Of a DNA stretch of 64,000 nt, positions 49,050 to 60,264 are shown one piece after another; the stretch's first letter is position 1; every line of letters starts with the position of its first letter. The DNA comes from Ochotona curzoniae (lineage: Eukaryota; Chordata; Mammalia; Lagomorpha; Ochotonidae), in the NCBI RefSeq assembly GCF_017591425.1, contig NW_024467121.1, positions 16,566,707 through 16,630,706 on the forward strand, written 5' to 3'. The translations under genes were made by a program, and so were the position numbers. Below the pieces are notes generated by a model that saw only the letters and a list, made by a program, of their open reading frames with translations, searched no databases and was not told the DNA's origin.

Positions 49050-49690
49050 GCAAGCACAGTAGTATAGCTGGCTAAAGCTTCTGTCTGCACTGCCAGCCTC
49101 CCATATGAACACTAGTTTGAGTCTTAGTTGCTCCACTTTTTTTTTTTTTTAAGATTTATTTATTTTTATTGGAAAGGTAGATATACAGAGAGGAAGAGAG
49201 ACAGAGAGGAAGATCTTCCACCTGATGATTCACTTCTCAAGCAGCTGCAATGGCTGGAGCTGAGCCAATTCGAAGCCAGGAGCCAGGAGCTTCTCCAGGT
49301 CTCCCATGCGGGTACAGTGTCCCAAAGCTGTGGGCCGTCCTTGACTGCTTTCCCAGGCAACAAGCAGGGAGCTGGATGGGAAGCGGGGTCTCCGGGATTA
49401 GAACCAGCGCCCATATGGGATCCCAGTGCGTTCAAGGCGAGGACTTTAATCACTTTAATGCTATCATGCTGGGTCCCAGTTGCTCCACTTCTAATCCATT
49501 TCCTTGATTGTGACCTAGAAAAGCAGCAGAGTCATGCCCAGATCCTTGGGCTCCTGCACCCACATGGGAGAGCTGGAGGATACTCCCAGCTCTTGGCTCC
49601 TGGCTTCAGATTGGCTCAGTTCCAGCTGTATGGCCACTGTATTCTCTATCTCTCCTCTCTGTAACTCTGATTTTCCAACAAAAATAAATT
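49050..49690 (+). mobile_element. Old C-SINE split by a younger SINE
   Basis: Left part 49050-49138 (gcacagtagtatagctggctaaagc to agttgctccactt). Right part 49478-49690 (agttgctccacttctaatcc, gggctcctgcacccacatgggagag, tgattttccaacaaaaataaatt). The parts join perfectly once the inner element is removed. Confidence 0.92.
49126..49490 (-). mobile_element. Young C-SINE nested inside a SINE, 13-bp TSD
   Basis: Target duplication agttgctccactt at 49126-49138 and 49478-49490, copied from the host SINE body. Complete minus-strand copy from poly-T (49139-49150) to the head end tatcatgctgggtcc. The 178-codon ORF at 49128-49664 runs through this nest and is not a gene. Confidence 0.95.
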
Positions 49691-51149
49691 AACCATTGTA
49701 GAAAATTAAACATGGAATAAGGTAACTGCATTTTAGATAATGAGAACAATTTAATAAAGTTACAGACACACACACATATCATTCACTGAAGGGTAGGTAA
49801 GATTATGTAGGAATAAATCTGTGATAGAGCAAAGCTCAAGAAAACAAATACAAGAAAATATCATTTCAGCCATGCTTAACATGCTGACCTTAGACAAGTC
49901 ACTTGAAAAAAATCTGGGTCTGTTTGGATAAATTATACTAGAGAAAGTAGATCCTATTTCCCAAAGATTTAATCAAAAGTAAATAAGGATTTCTGTTTCT
50001 CATACTGTTGCGTCAGCAATTCAGATCAATCTTCCCAGCAAGGAAACATAGGAGTTGTGTTTTAAGCTCATGTTTAGCAATAGTGAGTTGAGATACAGAG
50101 AAATGTATCTGATTCTTGGAGATGACTTTTCTCTGGAAATATTAGTCAATCTGAACACATATGTGCATATTGAACACTTGAGGTTTGAACATGTTCCCAG
50201 TGTTACAATAGCAAAAGTTGGAATACGGACTGTCACGTGGTGTCGGTCTAGATAAATGCAGCATGATTAATGTTAGGATCCTGGAAGTTGTAGCACAGAA
50301 CAAAAGACTAAGCCAGACATAGAGCAGTCCTGATGAGGTATTGAAATGCAGTTCCAAAAGGCGTCTTTCCTAATACACAATCCTATTGCTGGTGTCCCTG
50401 AGTTTTTGCCATAAATAAATCTAAATCTACCAATCCTTTCTTTGAATTATATCCAAAATGTTTCAGATAAAACTTTGTTAACTTATGAAAAATAATTTAG
50501 TATGCAAGGCAAAGCAGTGAGGAGAATGAACTATGAACTAAAATGATACAAGTAGCTCCTCATACTGTCATTATCAGAGACAAAATTGCATAAAATAATA
50601 GATCTGCTATGGTTAAAAAGAAAAGAAGGCTAGGACATATCTCAGAAAAGCTCAACAGAAAAGTAACATGGATAATTCTGAAGTCTTGAATTGAGATGTT
50701 AAAGCTGCAAAATTGGATGACACAAATAGGCTTTCAAAGCACAGTGAACATACAGAGGAGGAGCTCAAAATAGTAAAGTAAGGAGCCGTTCACCACTATG
50801 AAGCAAGTGAGAAAAGGAATAGAAGTAGGAAAAGAGATTAAACGGCAAAAAATAAAGCAAAAACATAAAATGCAAATAGGACTTCCACGCAAGTTCCTAG
50901 CAAGTTATTTTGAGCAGCCTGTCTATATAACTAATCTGATTATATCTCATAAGGTGTAGTAAGTAACCGATAAATGATCAACACTCTGGGTACAGTATAA
51001 GTACTTGGTCTCACTGTTATCCAATCAGTGCATTTGGAGTTGCTCTGGAGCATTAACTCATCGTAGTGAAGTCTGGAACCATCCTTTTCTCCAAAAGAAA
51101 AAAAAAAAAACCTTACTCAATGATTAGTTGGTTGGTTTTAAAGCAAGAC
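49691..51149. other. Unique AT-rich DNA
   Basis: No feature recognised. A-rich tract at 51099-51110. Confidence 0.5.
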
Positions 51150-51365
51150 AGGGCTGGCATTGTGACACAACAGGTGAACGCCACCAGCTACAATGCCAGT
51201 ATCTGAGGAATTCTAGGTTCCTGCTTCTGCCCTGCCAGACCCAGTCTTTAAAGAATCTTGGGGAAGCAATATGCAGATGAAAGATCTTTTTCTCTCTCTT
51301 TGTCTGTACATCACTATTTCTCTGTAATTCTGCCTTTCAAAACTTATTTTTTAATTAAAAAAGAG
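51150..51365 (+). mobile_element. Old C-SINE with internal deletion
   Basis: Head ggctggcattgtgacacaacaggtgaacgcc, then aggttcctgcttctgccctgcc, gcagatgaaagatctttttctc and attctgcctttcaaaac. The cccttgggcc section is lost. Confidence 0.78.
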
Positions 51366-52141
51366 TAAAAGACAGAGAAAGAAAGAGACCTTCCATTCTG
51401 TAAATGACTATAAAGGACAGTACTGGACCACAGCATCAGGCCAAGAAGTAACTTCTCTAAGTGTAGAAATGTAGGATTAATTTAGTGGAGATTGCTGACT
51501 GGCACTCCTGTCTTCTGGAGTTGTACATCAGAGACAACCGAAGTTAAAACAGGGTGCATGCCATGTGTTACCTGGGCGACACACACAATTGTGGACCACA
51601 AATAGCTCTGTACCCTGGATTTGTACAATCTCCAAAGGAGTCTCTCAAAATAATGTCTCTACTATTAGGAGCAAAAACAGCATAGTTCCATAAAAGAAAC
51701 ACTGTAGCAGCCAGAAGGGGCGATGGATTCACCATAATGTCCTCCTGAACTGTCTGCTGGTCATGGAGCCCCGGAAAAGCCCTAGAAGCAGAAAATTCAG
51801 GCTTAACATATGGAGTCTGAGTTACTCATAAGTCATAAGGAAAGCAGCTCTACCCCATTGGCACTGCCACACAAAAGGGCTGAGAGGACTTCCAACCACA
51901 GGTCTCCCTGAAACAACAGTCTTAAAAATGTGGTGAAAGCAAAGACTACTTAATCTATTCTTACAATATATGCACAGTAACTTGGCAAAAACTGAGCTAT
52001 TTAACAATATGATGTGTGAAAGTGAACCCATATTAGTGTGAACTCACATATAGACAGTGGCCACTTGCAAAAAAATTCCATGTTTTAAATTCAAACACTC
52101 ATTGTATGGAACTCATCAGTTCCACTCATACACAATGATGG

Positions 52142-52142
<1 letters not shown>
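51366..52142. other. Unique DNA
   Basis: No exon recognised. 51480-51790 is GC-moderate and unassigned. Confidence 0.45.

Positions 52143-52189
<47 letters not shown>
52143..52189. repeat. (TG)n microsatellite, about 23 uninterrupted units
   Basis: A pure TG tract, the longest dinucleotide repeat in the window. Long and uninterrupted, so probably length-polymorphic. Confidence 0.98.
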
Positions 52190-52191
<2 letters not shown>

Positions 52192-53089
52192 AAGATACAC
52201 GAGTGGATCTCTAAGAAATTGCTTGACATATGTACTTACACATAGCTATATCCTGCAGATACTTATGTAGGCACTTCAAGAGACAATGTAGAAATACTAA
52301 TCTCAGCTCTGATTGGAATTTCAGAATACTAGAAACAACCTCGTGGTCTCAGCCAGAGTAGAATAATAAAAAAGAGGTTCCAGAAGCGGGCTGTAAAATT
52401 AAGGATAAGATGCCAGTTGCAGAATATGTAAAGCTTGACTCATTTTAATTAAGCTAAGAATTAAATAATATCAAAGGATATAGTCCTGGTTGATAAATGG
52501 AAGTGAGAAAAATGAGTGATTTTTCTGTATACCAGAGGTAGTATTTATATGTGGAATAAAAATGGATAGATGAAATTATGGTAACAGGGAAAGAATAAAT
52601 ACATTGAGAATATTTTAGTTTTTAAGCTATGTGACAGGGTCACAGTGTTCATTTTATTTTGGTACTTTTTTAACATCATGTTTTTTTTTCTCTGCACCAA
52701 GTAGTATACTACTACCAATGTTTTTTAAAATGACAGGAAAATAAGCTAAAGTATTTACAATAAGAATATGTCTTCATATATGTTAGACTTAAGAATCTTA
52801 TAGAGTAGAATGTATTGAACTACTATATAAGAAATGCATGATCCTTTAGGAAATTTTAAGATCCTAGGAAATAGTATAACTGTGAAGGTATGTAAAATAT
52901 GACAAATTGCATGAAGAATATTCACAATACTACTGAAATTTAAATTGAGAGAAATTATAATTATATGGAAGAACCCAGGAATTTTATGGGAAACTATGGC
53001 TTGGATGGTTAGTCTTAAAAGGTGATCTATTTGTTGCCATCAGGAAACATATCTCACCAGCAAAAATCAGTGGAAAATATATCTCATGG
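52190..53089. other. Unique AT-rich DNA
   Basis: Nothing recognised. Confidence 0.5.
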
Positions 53090-53760
53090 ATTTTGAATTT
53101 TTTTTTAGTTTCATCTTTTCAAAACACTTTCTTTCTCATTAAATTCTTCACTGACTCAGAGATATAGAATAACATCATTTTCTTCAAGAAGATTCTTGAT
53201 TTTCATTTCTTCAGTGACACATTAGTCATTCAGTAGCATGCTACTTAATTTCATTGCATTGGAAATTCCTATTTCTCTTTCTGTTGTTGATTTTGTTTTA
53301 TGGCTTTTCATTTAAGGGGGTGTACAGTAACTGTGTAATGGAGATTATTATATTTAGTAGCATGTGGTATAACTTCATGATATTGGAAATTTCTATTTTT
53401 CTTCTTGTTATTGATATTGTGTTGTGATTTTCCATTTTAAGGGATGTATAGTAACTGTGCAGTGGAGATTATCATATCCAGATGTGAGGATACAATAGGG
53501 TAAGCATCTCTACTTCCAGAGAAAGATGGACTCCCAATGAAACTGTTAACTATATCTTGACAATAGGATGCTGGACTCTGCCATTGTCTATGCCTGCAAT
53601 GATGGACATATGACTGTCTATGAAGAACTATACTATAGTAGTATTATAAGGGAAATCAGTGGTGCAGGAAGGGGATTTGGAAGGTAATAAAGGAAATCCC
53701 AGGACCTATGGACCTGTATCGTAAAATGGTAATAATAATAATAAAAAGAAGTTAAAATTT
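53090..53760 (+). mobile_element. Lagomorph L1 3'UTR end with (AAT)n tail
   Basis: 53510-53700 (agatggactcccaatgaaactgtt, ggaaatcccaggacctatgg) matches the L1 3'UTR found on the minus strand at 8100-8340. It ends in taataataataataaaaag at 53727-53747. The upstream part 53190-53320 resembles antisense L1 ORF2 and is included in a tandem duplication (next entry), so the 5' boundary is uncertain. Confidence 0.72.
53233..53480 (+). repeat. Imperfect tandem duplication, period 124 bp, in L1 3'UTR region
   Basis: Copy 1 (53233-53356) and copy 2 (53357-53480) both start gtagcatg. Both contain attggaaatt, a ttgttgattttg-like block, and taactgtg followed by atggagattat or agtggagattat. They are diverged but collinear end to end. 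Confidence 0.88.
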
Positions 53761-55124
53761 TTGAAAGAATTTTTAAGGTGATTTAACCCAACTCCTGTAG
53801 GGGGCAATTGAGCCTCTTCCATTTCGAAGAGGAGAAAAATTAAAGGACAAGTGGAAAGTCAGTTGATGCTATACTTAAACAATGAATGAATTTCATCTTA
53901 ACCTGTTGGTTCTCATGTAATATAAACATATTACATACACTAAATTCACTTAAACTTCTAAGATACTGGAATGATAAAATCAGTATGTACAAATTATAAG
54001 TTAGATGCTAATCTTACATTGCATTACATGTCCATGGGGAGTGTAAATGGAGATGTAAAGCTAGAAAATTAATCTGGGAAAGCCACGTAGGGTGAAATAG
54101 GCATGGGGGTGACTAGAAGTGAGGACCCCTGTTAGATGGTGCCATTTTCCAGGTAAGACTCAGGGCTCCCAACAGAAGGGCTCTACATAGAAAGCTGAAT
54201 TCTTGAAGATAATATATTCTGAAAAAGCTTTTTCAGGAAGATTTGCAGCTCTGATGTGAAAGATAATAATGAAAACTTCATTTCCCAACAGAGAAGTTAG
54301 AAAACCCAGCCCATTTTCTTAGCAATTGCAGAAGCACAGATGTTAATGACAAGCAGCAAACCAGTCTGAATGACTGTCAACTCCAAATCTGATGGTCCTT
54401 GCTTCGTGCACACAGTTATGCCCCAGTTTTTCTCAATAACCATTGTCCATTTTAATTTTGAAAAAAAATCTTAACTCATGATATTCTTTAAATGCCAGTA
54501 GCCTTAAAAATAATCTTGGCATTTGCCTTGGGGCTGTAAAACAGGAGGTGTTTAAATAAGAGCTAAATGAGAGAATCTTCCCATCAAAAGTCCTGGAATT
54601 GTTGGAAAGAAGACAGCAATGATTTAACTTTTCTGTGAGAGCTTTTCAAATGAATAAATGCTGTCTTTCCCAATGGTACTGTTGCCAAAATTATTGAGAA
54701 TTTTAATGTTAGAAATAATTACACATGCCTGACACTATTGGAAATAATGAAATGGTGAACCAAAAAGGTCTCAGTTTAAGCAATAGACTATATTCAGATA
54801 TAGTTCAAAATGATAGTAAAAAAGCATATATATATTCCAGTAACTTCATAAAAAATAAAATTAAAAGATGAGTTTAGTTAAAAAAACATTTTGAAACCAA
54901 TGTGTACTTTGGCTATAAAAACTTCATGAAAAGTATGTGCACTTATATTCCCCTACCATACATTTTTTCCTTTTATAAAAACATTTAAGGCATTTGACAT
55001 GTTATACATTTAAAGATACACTATTTATATCAACAACATTATCTATATTTGTCAGGTTAGACACTTGAATGCCAAAATCTGTACCATAAATCGTATTAAA
55101 TATTAAGCATTTGTCATCATTTTT
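53761..55124. other. Unique AT-rich DNA
   Basis: No repeat recognised. 54230-54760 has few low-complexity tracts and several homeobox/SOX-like cores; it might be conserved, but this is not shown. Confidence 0.45.
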
Positions 55125-55770
55125 CAACAGAGAAATACTAATTAAAACTGTACTACCACTCAATTATCACAGAATTGGTCAAAATTGGAAAACACAAATA
55201 TTGGCAAAGAAGTGGAAAAATCAAAGCTCAAATTGCAGTGGAGAGCGTGAATTGATGCAACTGTCCTGCCAAATTGATTTTATTTACTAAAGCTGAGCTT
55301 ATACACATTCTATGACTGTAATGCATATATACAATCAAAAATCAGTGCAAAAGTCTTCCCTAACACATGTCCAAGGAAGCACTAATGTTAATATATTGTA
55401 CACTAAAGCCATCAACATGTTCAACAAAATAGAATAAATAAGCTCATTTTAGTGTTCACACAATGGAATATTATTAAGTCTTGAGAATGAATAGTCAATA
55501 GCTACACACAATATGGATGCATCTTATAAAACTTATTGCTTCAGGTAGATGTTAAGGAGCATATGGCATTTGATTGCATTTATTAAGAGCAGACAAAATT
55601 AGGGAAAAATAATTCTATGACAGTGTTGACTTTCAGAAAGATTCTGACTGTAAGTAGCAAAAATTCGTGTTGAAGGTGACCTGTTAGTAATGTTTGTCTG
55701 TACTTGTTTGTTGGTATGATAACTGTTTTCAATCATATGTAAATATATATATTTCATACACATAAATATC
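55125..55770 (+). mobile_element. Ancient L1 ORF2 C-terminus and 3'UTR
   Basis: Order: agagaaatactaattaaaactgtactaccactc, aatattggcaaagaagtgg, attttagtgttcacacaatggaatattattaag (TMEYY region), tagctacacacaatatggatgcatc, gtgttgactttcagaaagattctgac. This follows an old L1M-type end. Frames destroyed, no A tail visible. Confidence 0.7.
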
Positions 55771-56059
55771 AAAACTAACTACATAGTTTCATGTAACTAT
55801 GTGTATATATAAGCTACATGAATGAAGTTATATAAAGTAGTAAATCAGTCAGCTTTTAACGTCCATTGTAAAATAGTAATTTCAACTGGGCCATGAAATA
55901 GTTGATTATCACTTCATCAAAATCAAATTAAATATGGAATATATAATATTACCTGTTAAAATGGCCATTCTTTTTCCTAACTACGGTTGCCAGTTTAAAG
56001 ACACCAGCATCGAACATGTAGTGATAATGCATCATTTTCACCCTTAAACATACTTGTTT
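55771..56059. other. AT-rich DNA
   Basis: Nothing recognised. Confidence 0.45.
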
Positions 56060-56600
56060 CTTGCTTGTAAAGCCTATCTCAGACCAAATCCCCAATCACC
56101 GAGTTAACTGCAGATGCCAGCAAAACACAAAGACGTCTTCCAGCTTCCCTCCTCCGGTCTGATGTGCTGCTGCCATGCCTGGACCACATTAAAATTAGCT
56201 CGTGGGCCATACACAATTCTAATCACCCAAGTCAGGAGATAATCTGTTCTCCCATTGATAATAACTTGATGTGATTTACTTCATGGAAACCACTGGTTTA
56301 GAAAGGAGCCTAACTACCACCTGCATCTAACCCTTAGACAAACTGAAGCCCACCTGTCCCCTCTAAAATTCTCATGGCATAACATTACTGACCAAGCAGG
56401 TGAAAGCCACTGCTGAAGTGTTGCTTACTCCCTTGCTTCCTGAGATCGGATGATCATCCGTGCATCCTCTCCACTCGCCTGTTCCTTCCTGGGAAAACAA
56501 TCACCTGCTTTGATCTCTGAATTGTAATTCATTAGCCTGTGGCTGAAAAGAATCAAGGCAAGCCAACTGCCACTGGCGACATATCTATCTTCATTTAAAA
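56060..56600. promoter_or_regulatory. Candidate conserved non-coding element
   Basis: A 540-bp block free of recognised repeats and GC-richer than its surroundings. It holds acaatcacctgctttgatc near 56498 (E-box cacctg beside TCF/LEF-like ctttgatc) and aattgtaattcattagcctg near 56520 (homeodomain TAAT cores). These resemble deeply conserved developmental enhancers. No conservation data were available, and there are no clear exon signals. Confidence 0.35.
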
Positions 56601-56800
56601 TAGCAACAAATACAGAATACTACAAAGAACAAATAATCTAACCACCTAGCAAGTGACACTAAGAACATTTAGATCTGTGGACCAGGTCAATTTATGTACC
56701 GTTATTCACTGAGTGCTTGTTTTGTGGCATACCATGTATCAAGGACTTGACTCCAATGTTGAGCAGTACCTCACAAGGGTTGACCATCACAGTCATCTAA

Positions 56801-56833
56801 AAAATATACATATATATAATATATATATATATA
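56801..56833. repeat. (TA)n microsatellite
   Basis: Short AT alternating tract inside the L2 fossil. Confidence 0.9.
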
Positions 56834-57059
56834 AAGATTGTGGTGAGTGTTATGAAACAAGATGTCCAAAAGGCTACAAGTGGGAATATTGACCAGAAGA
56901 CAAATGTGCTAGCCTCTGAAAGAAATAGGAGACAATGTTATTTCAAAAGGCAGAGAAAAGGAATACCAGAAAGAGGAAACAAAGTCTGCAAAAGCCTTGA
57001 GGTGGGAAAGAGAAATGCCACAGGAAAAAGCAGGGTGGTATGGAGCACGGTGTCTTTGT

Positions 57060-57245
57060 ACATTTTGTGTCACGGCTGTCAAACTGTATCAGGCTTCAGA
57101 ATTACTAAAACACCCGCATCCCAGTCTCCACCACATCAAGTCTCTGATTTAGACAGTTTGGAGTGGGGCTAAGGAATCTGAATGTCTATCAAGTTTGTAG
57201 GTGACACTAATGCTGTAAGTCTGTACATCTTGCTCAGGCCCCACT
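57060..57245 (+). mobile_element. MER5A-like hAT DNA transposon inside L2
   Basis: Blocks caggcttcagaattac, atcccagtctccaccacatcaagtctctgatttagacagtttggagtggggct, aaggaatctgaatgt and caagtttgtaggtgac match MER5A layout (tcagaatcacctgg, ccccaccccaga, ctgattcagtaggtctggggtgggg, agaatctgcatttctaacaagttcccaggtgatgc). L2 sequence resumes after the poly-A at 57247-57262. Confidence 0.72.
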
Positions 57246-58264
57246 GGTTAAGAAAAAAAAAAAAAAAGGTGGCTTGAAGTTTGAGGTTTGTATGGGGGCC
57301 AGATCACCTAAAGCTTTAGAGAACATTTTAGGAAATTTGATCTATACACTGAAAACTAAAAAAAGCATGTGTTTAAAGCTGAGGGTTAACCTGGTGTATG
57401 TTTTGAGAACATCATTCTAATGCTGGCATGGCACACTAATGAAGGGTTAGGAATCAAGCAGGTGCCTACTGTGACACTCAAGATAAAAGCTACAAGCTTT
57501 TACTGTGAAAATGAAAAGTATTATTTAGAGACACTTTGTTAGAACAACATTTATGATGATTTGCATGTTAAAGAAAACAGATTGTGAATGATTCACGGAT
57601 TTCCAGGTCTTACTACTGAATGGATAGAGGAGTTCTACTTGGAAATAACTAAAATTTGAAAATCGAAGGTCACTCGATTTCGTTTTCACCAGCTGCATTT
57701 GAAATATCTTTGGGATGTCTAAGAGAATCGATTAAGCACGCACTAGGTGTTTGTAAGTGTAAAGCTCTGAGTGGCAATATGGACCATATTTATGCAAGCC
57801 CCCTGACCTTGATTTTCATGAAACTGAATTAACCTAAGGAAAAGAATATAAAGGAAAAATGAGAACAGAAGTCATTACTGACTAAATGAATCCCCACACT
57901 TAGCAGCCAATTAAAGACCATGAGTCAACAAGCAAGAACAGAAACATTGTCAGAGATGTGGGAAGAAAACCAGGTTTGTGATACCTTAAAAAACAAGAAA
58001 AGCAAAATGTACAATCAGATGAATTTCTTTTTTTTTCAAAAAGTTTACCAAATGTTGGAGAAAATAGGGTAGGACAGTAGCAGTGAGGAAATTAGAAACA
58101 AGGTAATTTTGGAGGTGAGTTAATAATACATTATCTAATCTATTTATATTTATTTTTATAAGAAACTTTTTCATACTTGCAAGCAAACAAGATAATCCTA
58201 TTCAGAGAGAATTAAGGTCAATGGGTCCCTGAACACCTACAGTCTTTCCTTCCCCATGTCCCTC

Positions 58265-58760
58265 TCAGTCAGGTACTGAATTTATTGCTGTAAAAGGGAA
58301 TCTTATAGTATTTGAAACTGTTTTGTATTACTGATGAACTTGAATCATTTTGATACACTCATTTGCATTTATTCTCCTTTGCTCTGTGTGTCATTTGCCT
58401 GCTAAAGTCCTGAGTATATTTATTTTTGTTACTGGCCTACTCACCTTTCTCATATTATTTTGCCAAAGCCCACTACATACTAAGTCTACTAATTATATTT
58501 ATTCATGTTATAAGATTTTTTTTAAGATTTGAATGTGTTATCTACTGTTCTTTCTGTATGAGTCTAAACAACATTTCATCAAAAAACTATTTGTCCTTTT
58601 CTACTGAATCACTGACTTTTGTTGTCAAACCAAAATATATTTTTCCTACCCAGAAATTATGTAAATATTCACATAAACCTATTCTAACAATTTCCATACT
58701 TTAGTTTGATCTTTTGTATGTTGAATACAGCTAGGTTTTATTCATCCAAGATGTGTAATG
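58265..58760 (-). mobile_element. Ancient L1 ORF2 fossil (antisense on plus)
   Basis: Plus strand shows the reverse-complement L1 order: attactgatgaacttgaatcattttgata, ttctcctttgctctgtgtgtcatttgcctg, then cagaaattatgtaaatattcacataaacc and catactttagtttgatc. These follow the antisense L1ME-type ORF2 consensus (actagtgaggttgagcatc, tcttctgtgaattgcctg, aaggtcataaagatattctcc). Confidence 0.55.
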
Positions 58761-59319
58761 CAAAATCAACATATTTCTTGCTTAAATGCTTGGTTTTTAA
58801 GCACTGTGCGTTTCACGTGTCTGTTTTGAATGTCTGAAATGTGACATTTGGCAAATGCTGAATTGACTTTGTCATTTTGGATTTTTGTTGTTCAAGTAAC
58901 TTGTGATTTCAGAAGGTCCCATCCAGGAAAAGTTGACTGTTAATTCACAACCTGTGTTCTCCTTGGCATTTCTTTTCTTTGCGCTCAATTGAAACCACAA
59001 TTGCTTCACATTTGACCTAGATTGCAGGAATCTATCAGTTTAAAGAAACGAGTTCCATGGAATAGCGTTTCTGTTCTGCTATTAGCAATTAAAGATACAT
59101 AAAAGGGATACAAAATTCCTTTTAATTTGAGTCTTGGTGTTTTTTGAAATTACTTTTTAATTCTTCAGCTTTCCTTTTTGGAGACAAAATAATAAAGAAG
59201 ATTTTTCTTTTAGAAGATTTTGTCTATCATGGGGCAGATGAACGTGTTTTTTTTTTAAGGGTACCAAGCAAATGACTTCTTTAAAGTCATGCTCTGAAGA
59301 CATGATTCAGGAGCGGTCT
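58761..59319. other. Unique AT-rich DNA
   Basis: Nothing recognised. Confidence 0.5.
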
Positions 59320-59630
59320 TGTGCATAGCAGGGGAACCTGCCACTTAGAATGCCAGCACACCAGATCACAATGCCAATTCAATTTCCTGGATGCCGTATT
59401 TATAACCTGGATTGCTGCTGACATGTGCTTGGGAAAAGAGTATGATGGCAGGAGTGTGTGGTCCCACCACTCATGGGAGAGACCTGGATGAAGTTCCTGG
59501 CTCCTAGCTAACACCCCAGTCTGTCGGTGCCAGTGGGGCCCTTTGCAGAGTGAACCAGCAGACACTTCTCTCTTTTTCCTCCCTTTCTCGTGCTATCTCT
59601 GATGCTCTTTCAAATAAATCAATAAACTTT
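59320..59630 (+). mobile_element. Old C-SINE directly upstream of a young one
   Basis: Blocks gccacttagaatgccagcacacc, gctgctgacatgtgcttggg, cactcatgggagagacctggatgaagttcctggctcc, gcagagtgaaccagcagacac, gctctttcaaataaatcaataaac. Its A tail became the insertion site of the next element. Confidence 0.82.
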
Positions 59631-60029
59631 AAAAAAAGACATGATCGGGGCCCGGCGCGGTGGCGCAAGTGGTTAAGTCCTCGCCTTGCACGCCCGGGAT
59701 CCCATATGGGCGCCGGTTCTAATCCCGGCAGCCCCGCTTCCCTTCCAGCTCCCTGCCTGTGGCCTGGGAAGGCAGTCGAGGACGGCCCAAAGCTTTGGGA
59801 CCCTGCACCCGCGTGGGAGACCCGGAAGAGGCTCCTGGCTTCGGATCGGCATAGTATCGACCCGTTGCGGCTCACTTGGGGAGTGAATCATCGGATGGAA
59901 GATCTTCCTCTCTGTATCTCCTCTCTGTATATCCGCCTTTCCAATGAAAAAATAATAAAAATAAATCTTTAAAAAAAAAAAAAAAAAACTTAAAAAAAAA
60001 AATAAAAAAAAATAAAAAAAGACATGATC
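59631..60029 (+). mobile_element. Youngest-looking full-length C-SINE, 16-bp perfect TSD
   Basis: Perfect duplication aaaaaaagacatgatc at 59631-59646 and 60014-60029. The body starts at 59647 with ggggcccggcgcggtggcgc. A-box-like tggcgcaagtg is at 59661-59671 and B-box ggttctaatcc at 59715-59725, the internal RNA polymerase III promoter elements of tRNA-derived SINEs. CpGs are largely intact. The A-rich tail spans about 59964-60013 with t and c interruptions. There is no protein-coding role; the 140-codon ORF across it is spurious. Confidence 0.97.
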
Positions 60030-60264
60030 CTTTCAGGATTCCTTTTATTCTCCTAATTAGAAGTATAAATTATCATATTAATGCATTAATAATAAATAGG
60101 TATTTGTATAAGATGCAAAAAGCCCACTGAATCTACCTTTCCTTCTTCTTAGTTGCTCTTCATTCCTGGTTCATAAACATATGCATAACATATATAATAT
60201 GTAATATGTATTCATATATAATATTATATGTATTGTATTTTATAAGCATGTATATATGTACATA

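Larger units (their letters stand above)
56695..58000 (-). mobile_element. L2 (CR1-like LINE) ORF2 and 3'UTR fossil
   Basis: Plus strand carries antisense L2. 56700-56760 is the 3' end (tcactgagtgcttgttttgtgg). 56945-57010 reads cagaaagaggaaac, ctgcaaaagccttgaggtggg. 57285-57480 reads gggggccagatcacctaaagctttag, ggaaatttgatctatacactg, gaacatcattctaatgctggc. 57570-57990 reads gatttccaggtcttactactg, ggatgtctaagagaatcg, ggaagaaaaccagg. In sense this is the end of the reverse transcriptase and the 3'UTR. It is interrupted by a (TA)n tract and a MER5A-like element. Confidence 0.72.

Noticed and set aside
49128..49664. 178-codon ORF, the longest in the window
   Set aside because: It runs through a nested pair of SINEs; the codons are SINE sequence in both orientations, with no protein family resemblance.
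56840..57172. 110-codon basic ORF
   Set aside because: It spans the L2 fossil and the MER5A-like insertion; not a gene.
59647..59725. tRNA-like sequence with A- and B-box motifs
   Set aside because: It is the head of a SINE, not a functional tRNA gene: no cloverleaf-consistent anticodon arm and no terminator at the expected position.
59550..59972. 140-codon plus ORF and 123-codon minus ORF (59504-59875)
   Set aside because: Both lie within C-SINE copies. The same translated peptides recur in other SINEs here, showing repeat origin.
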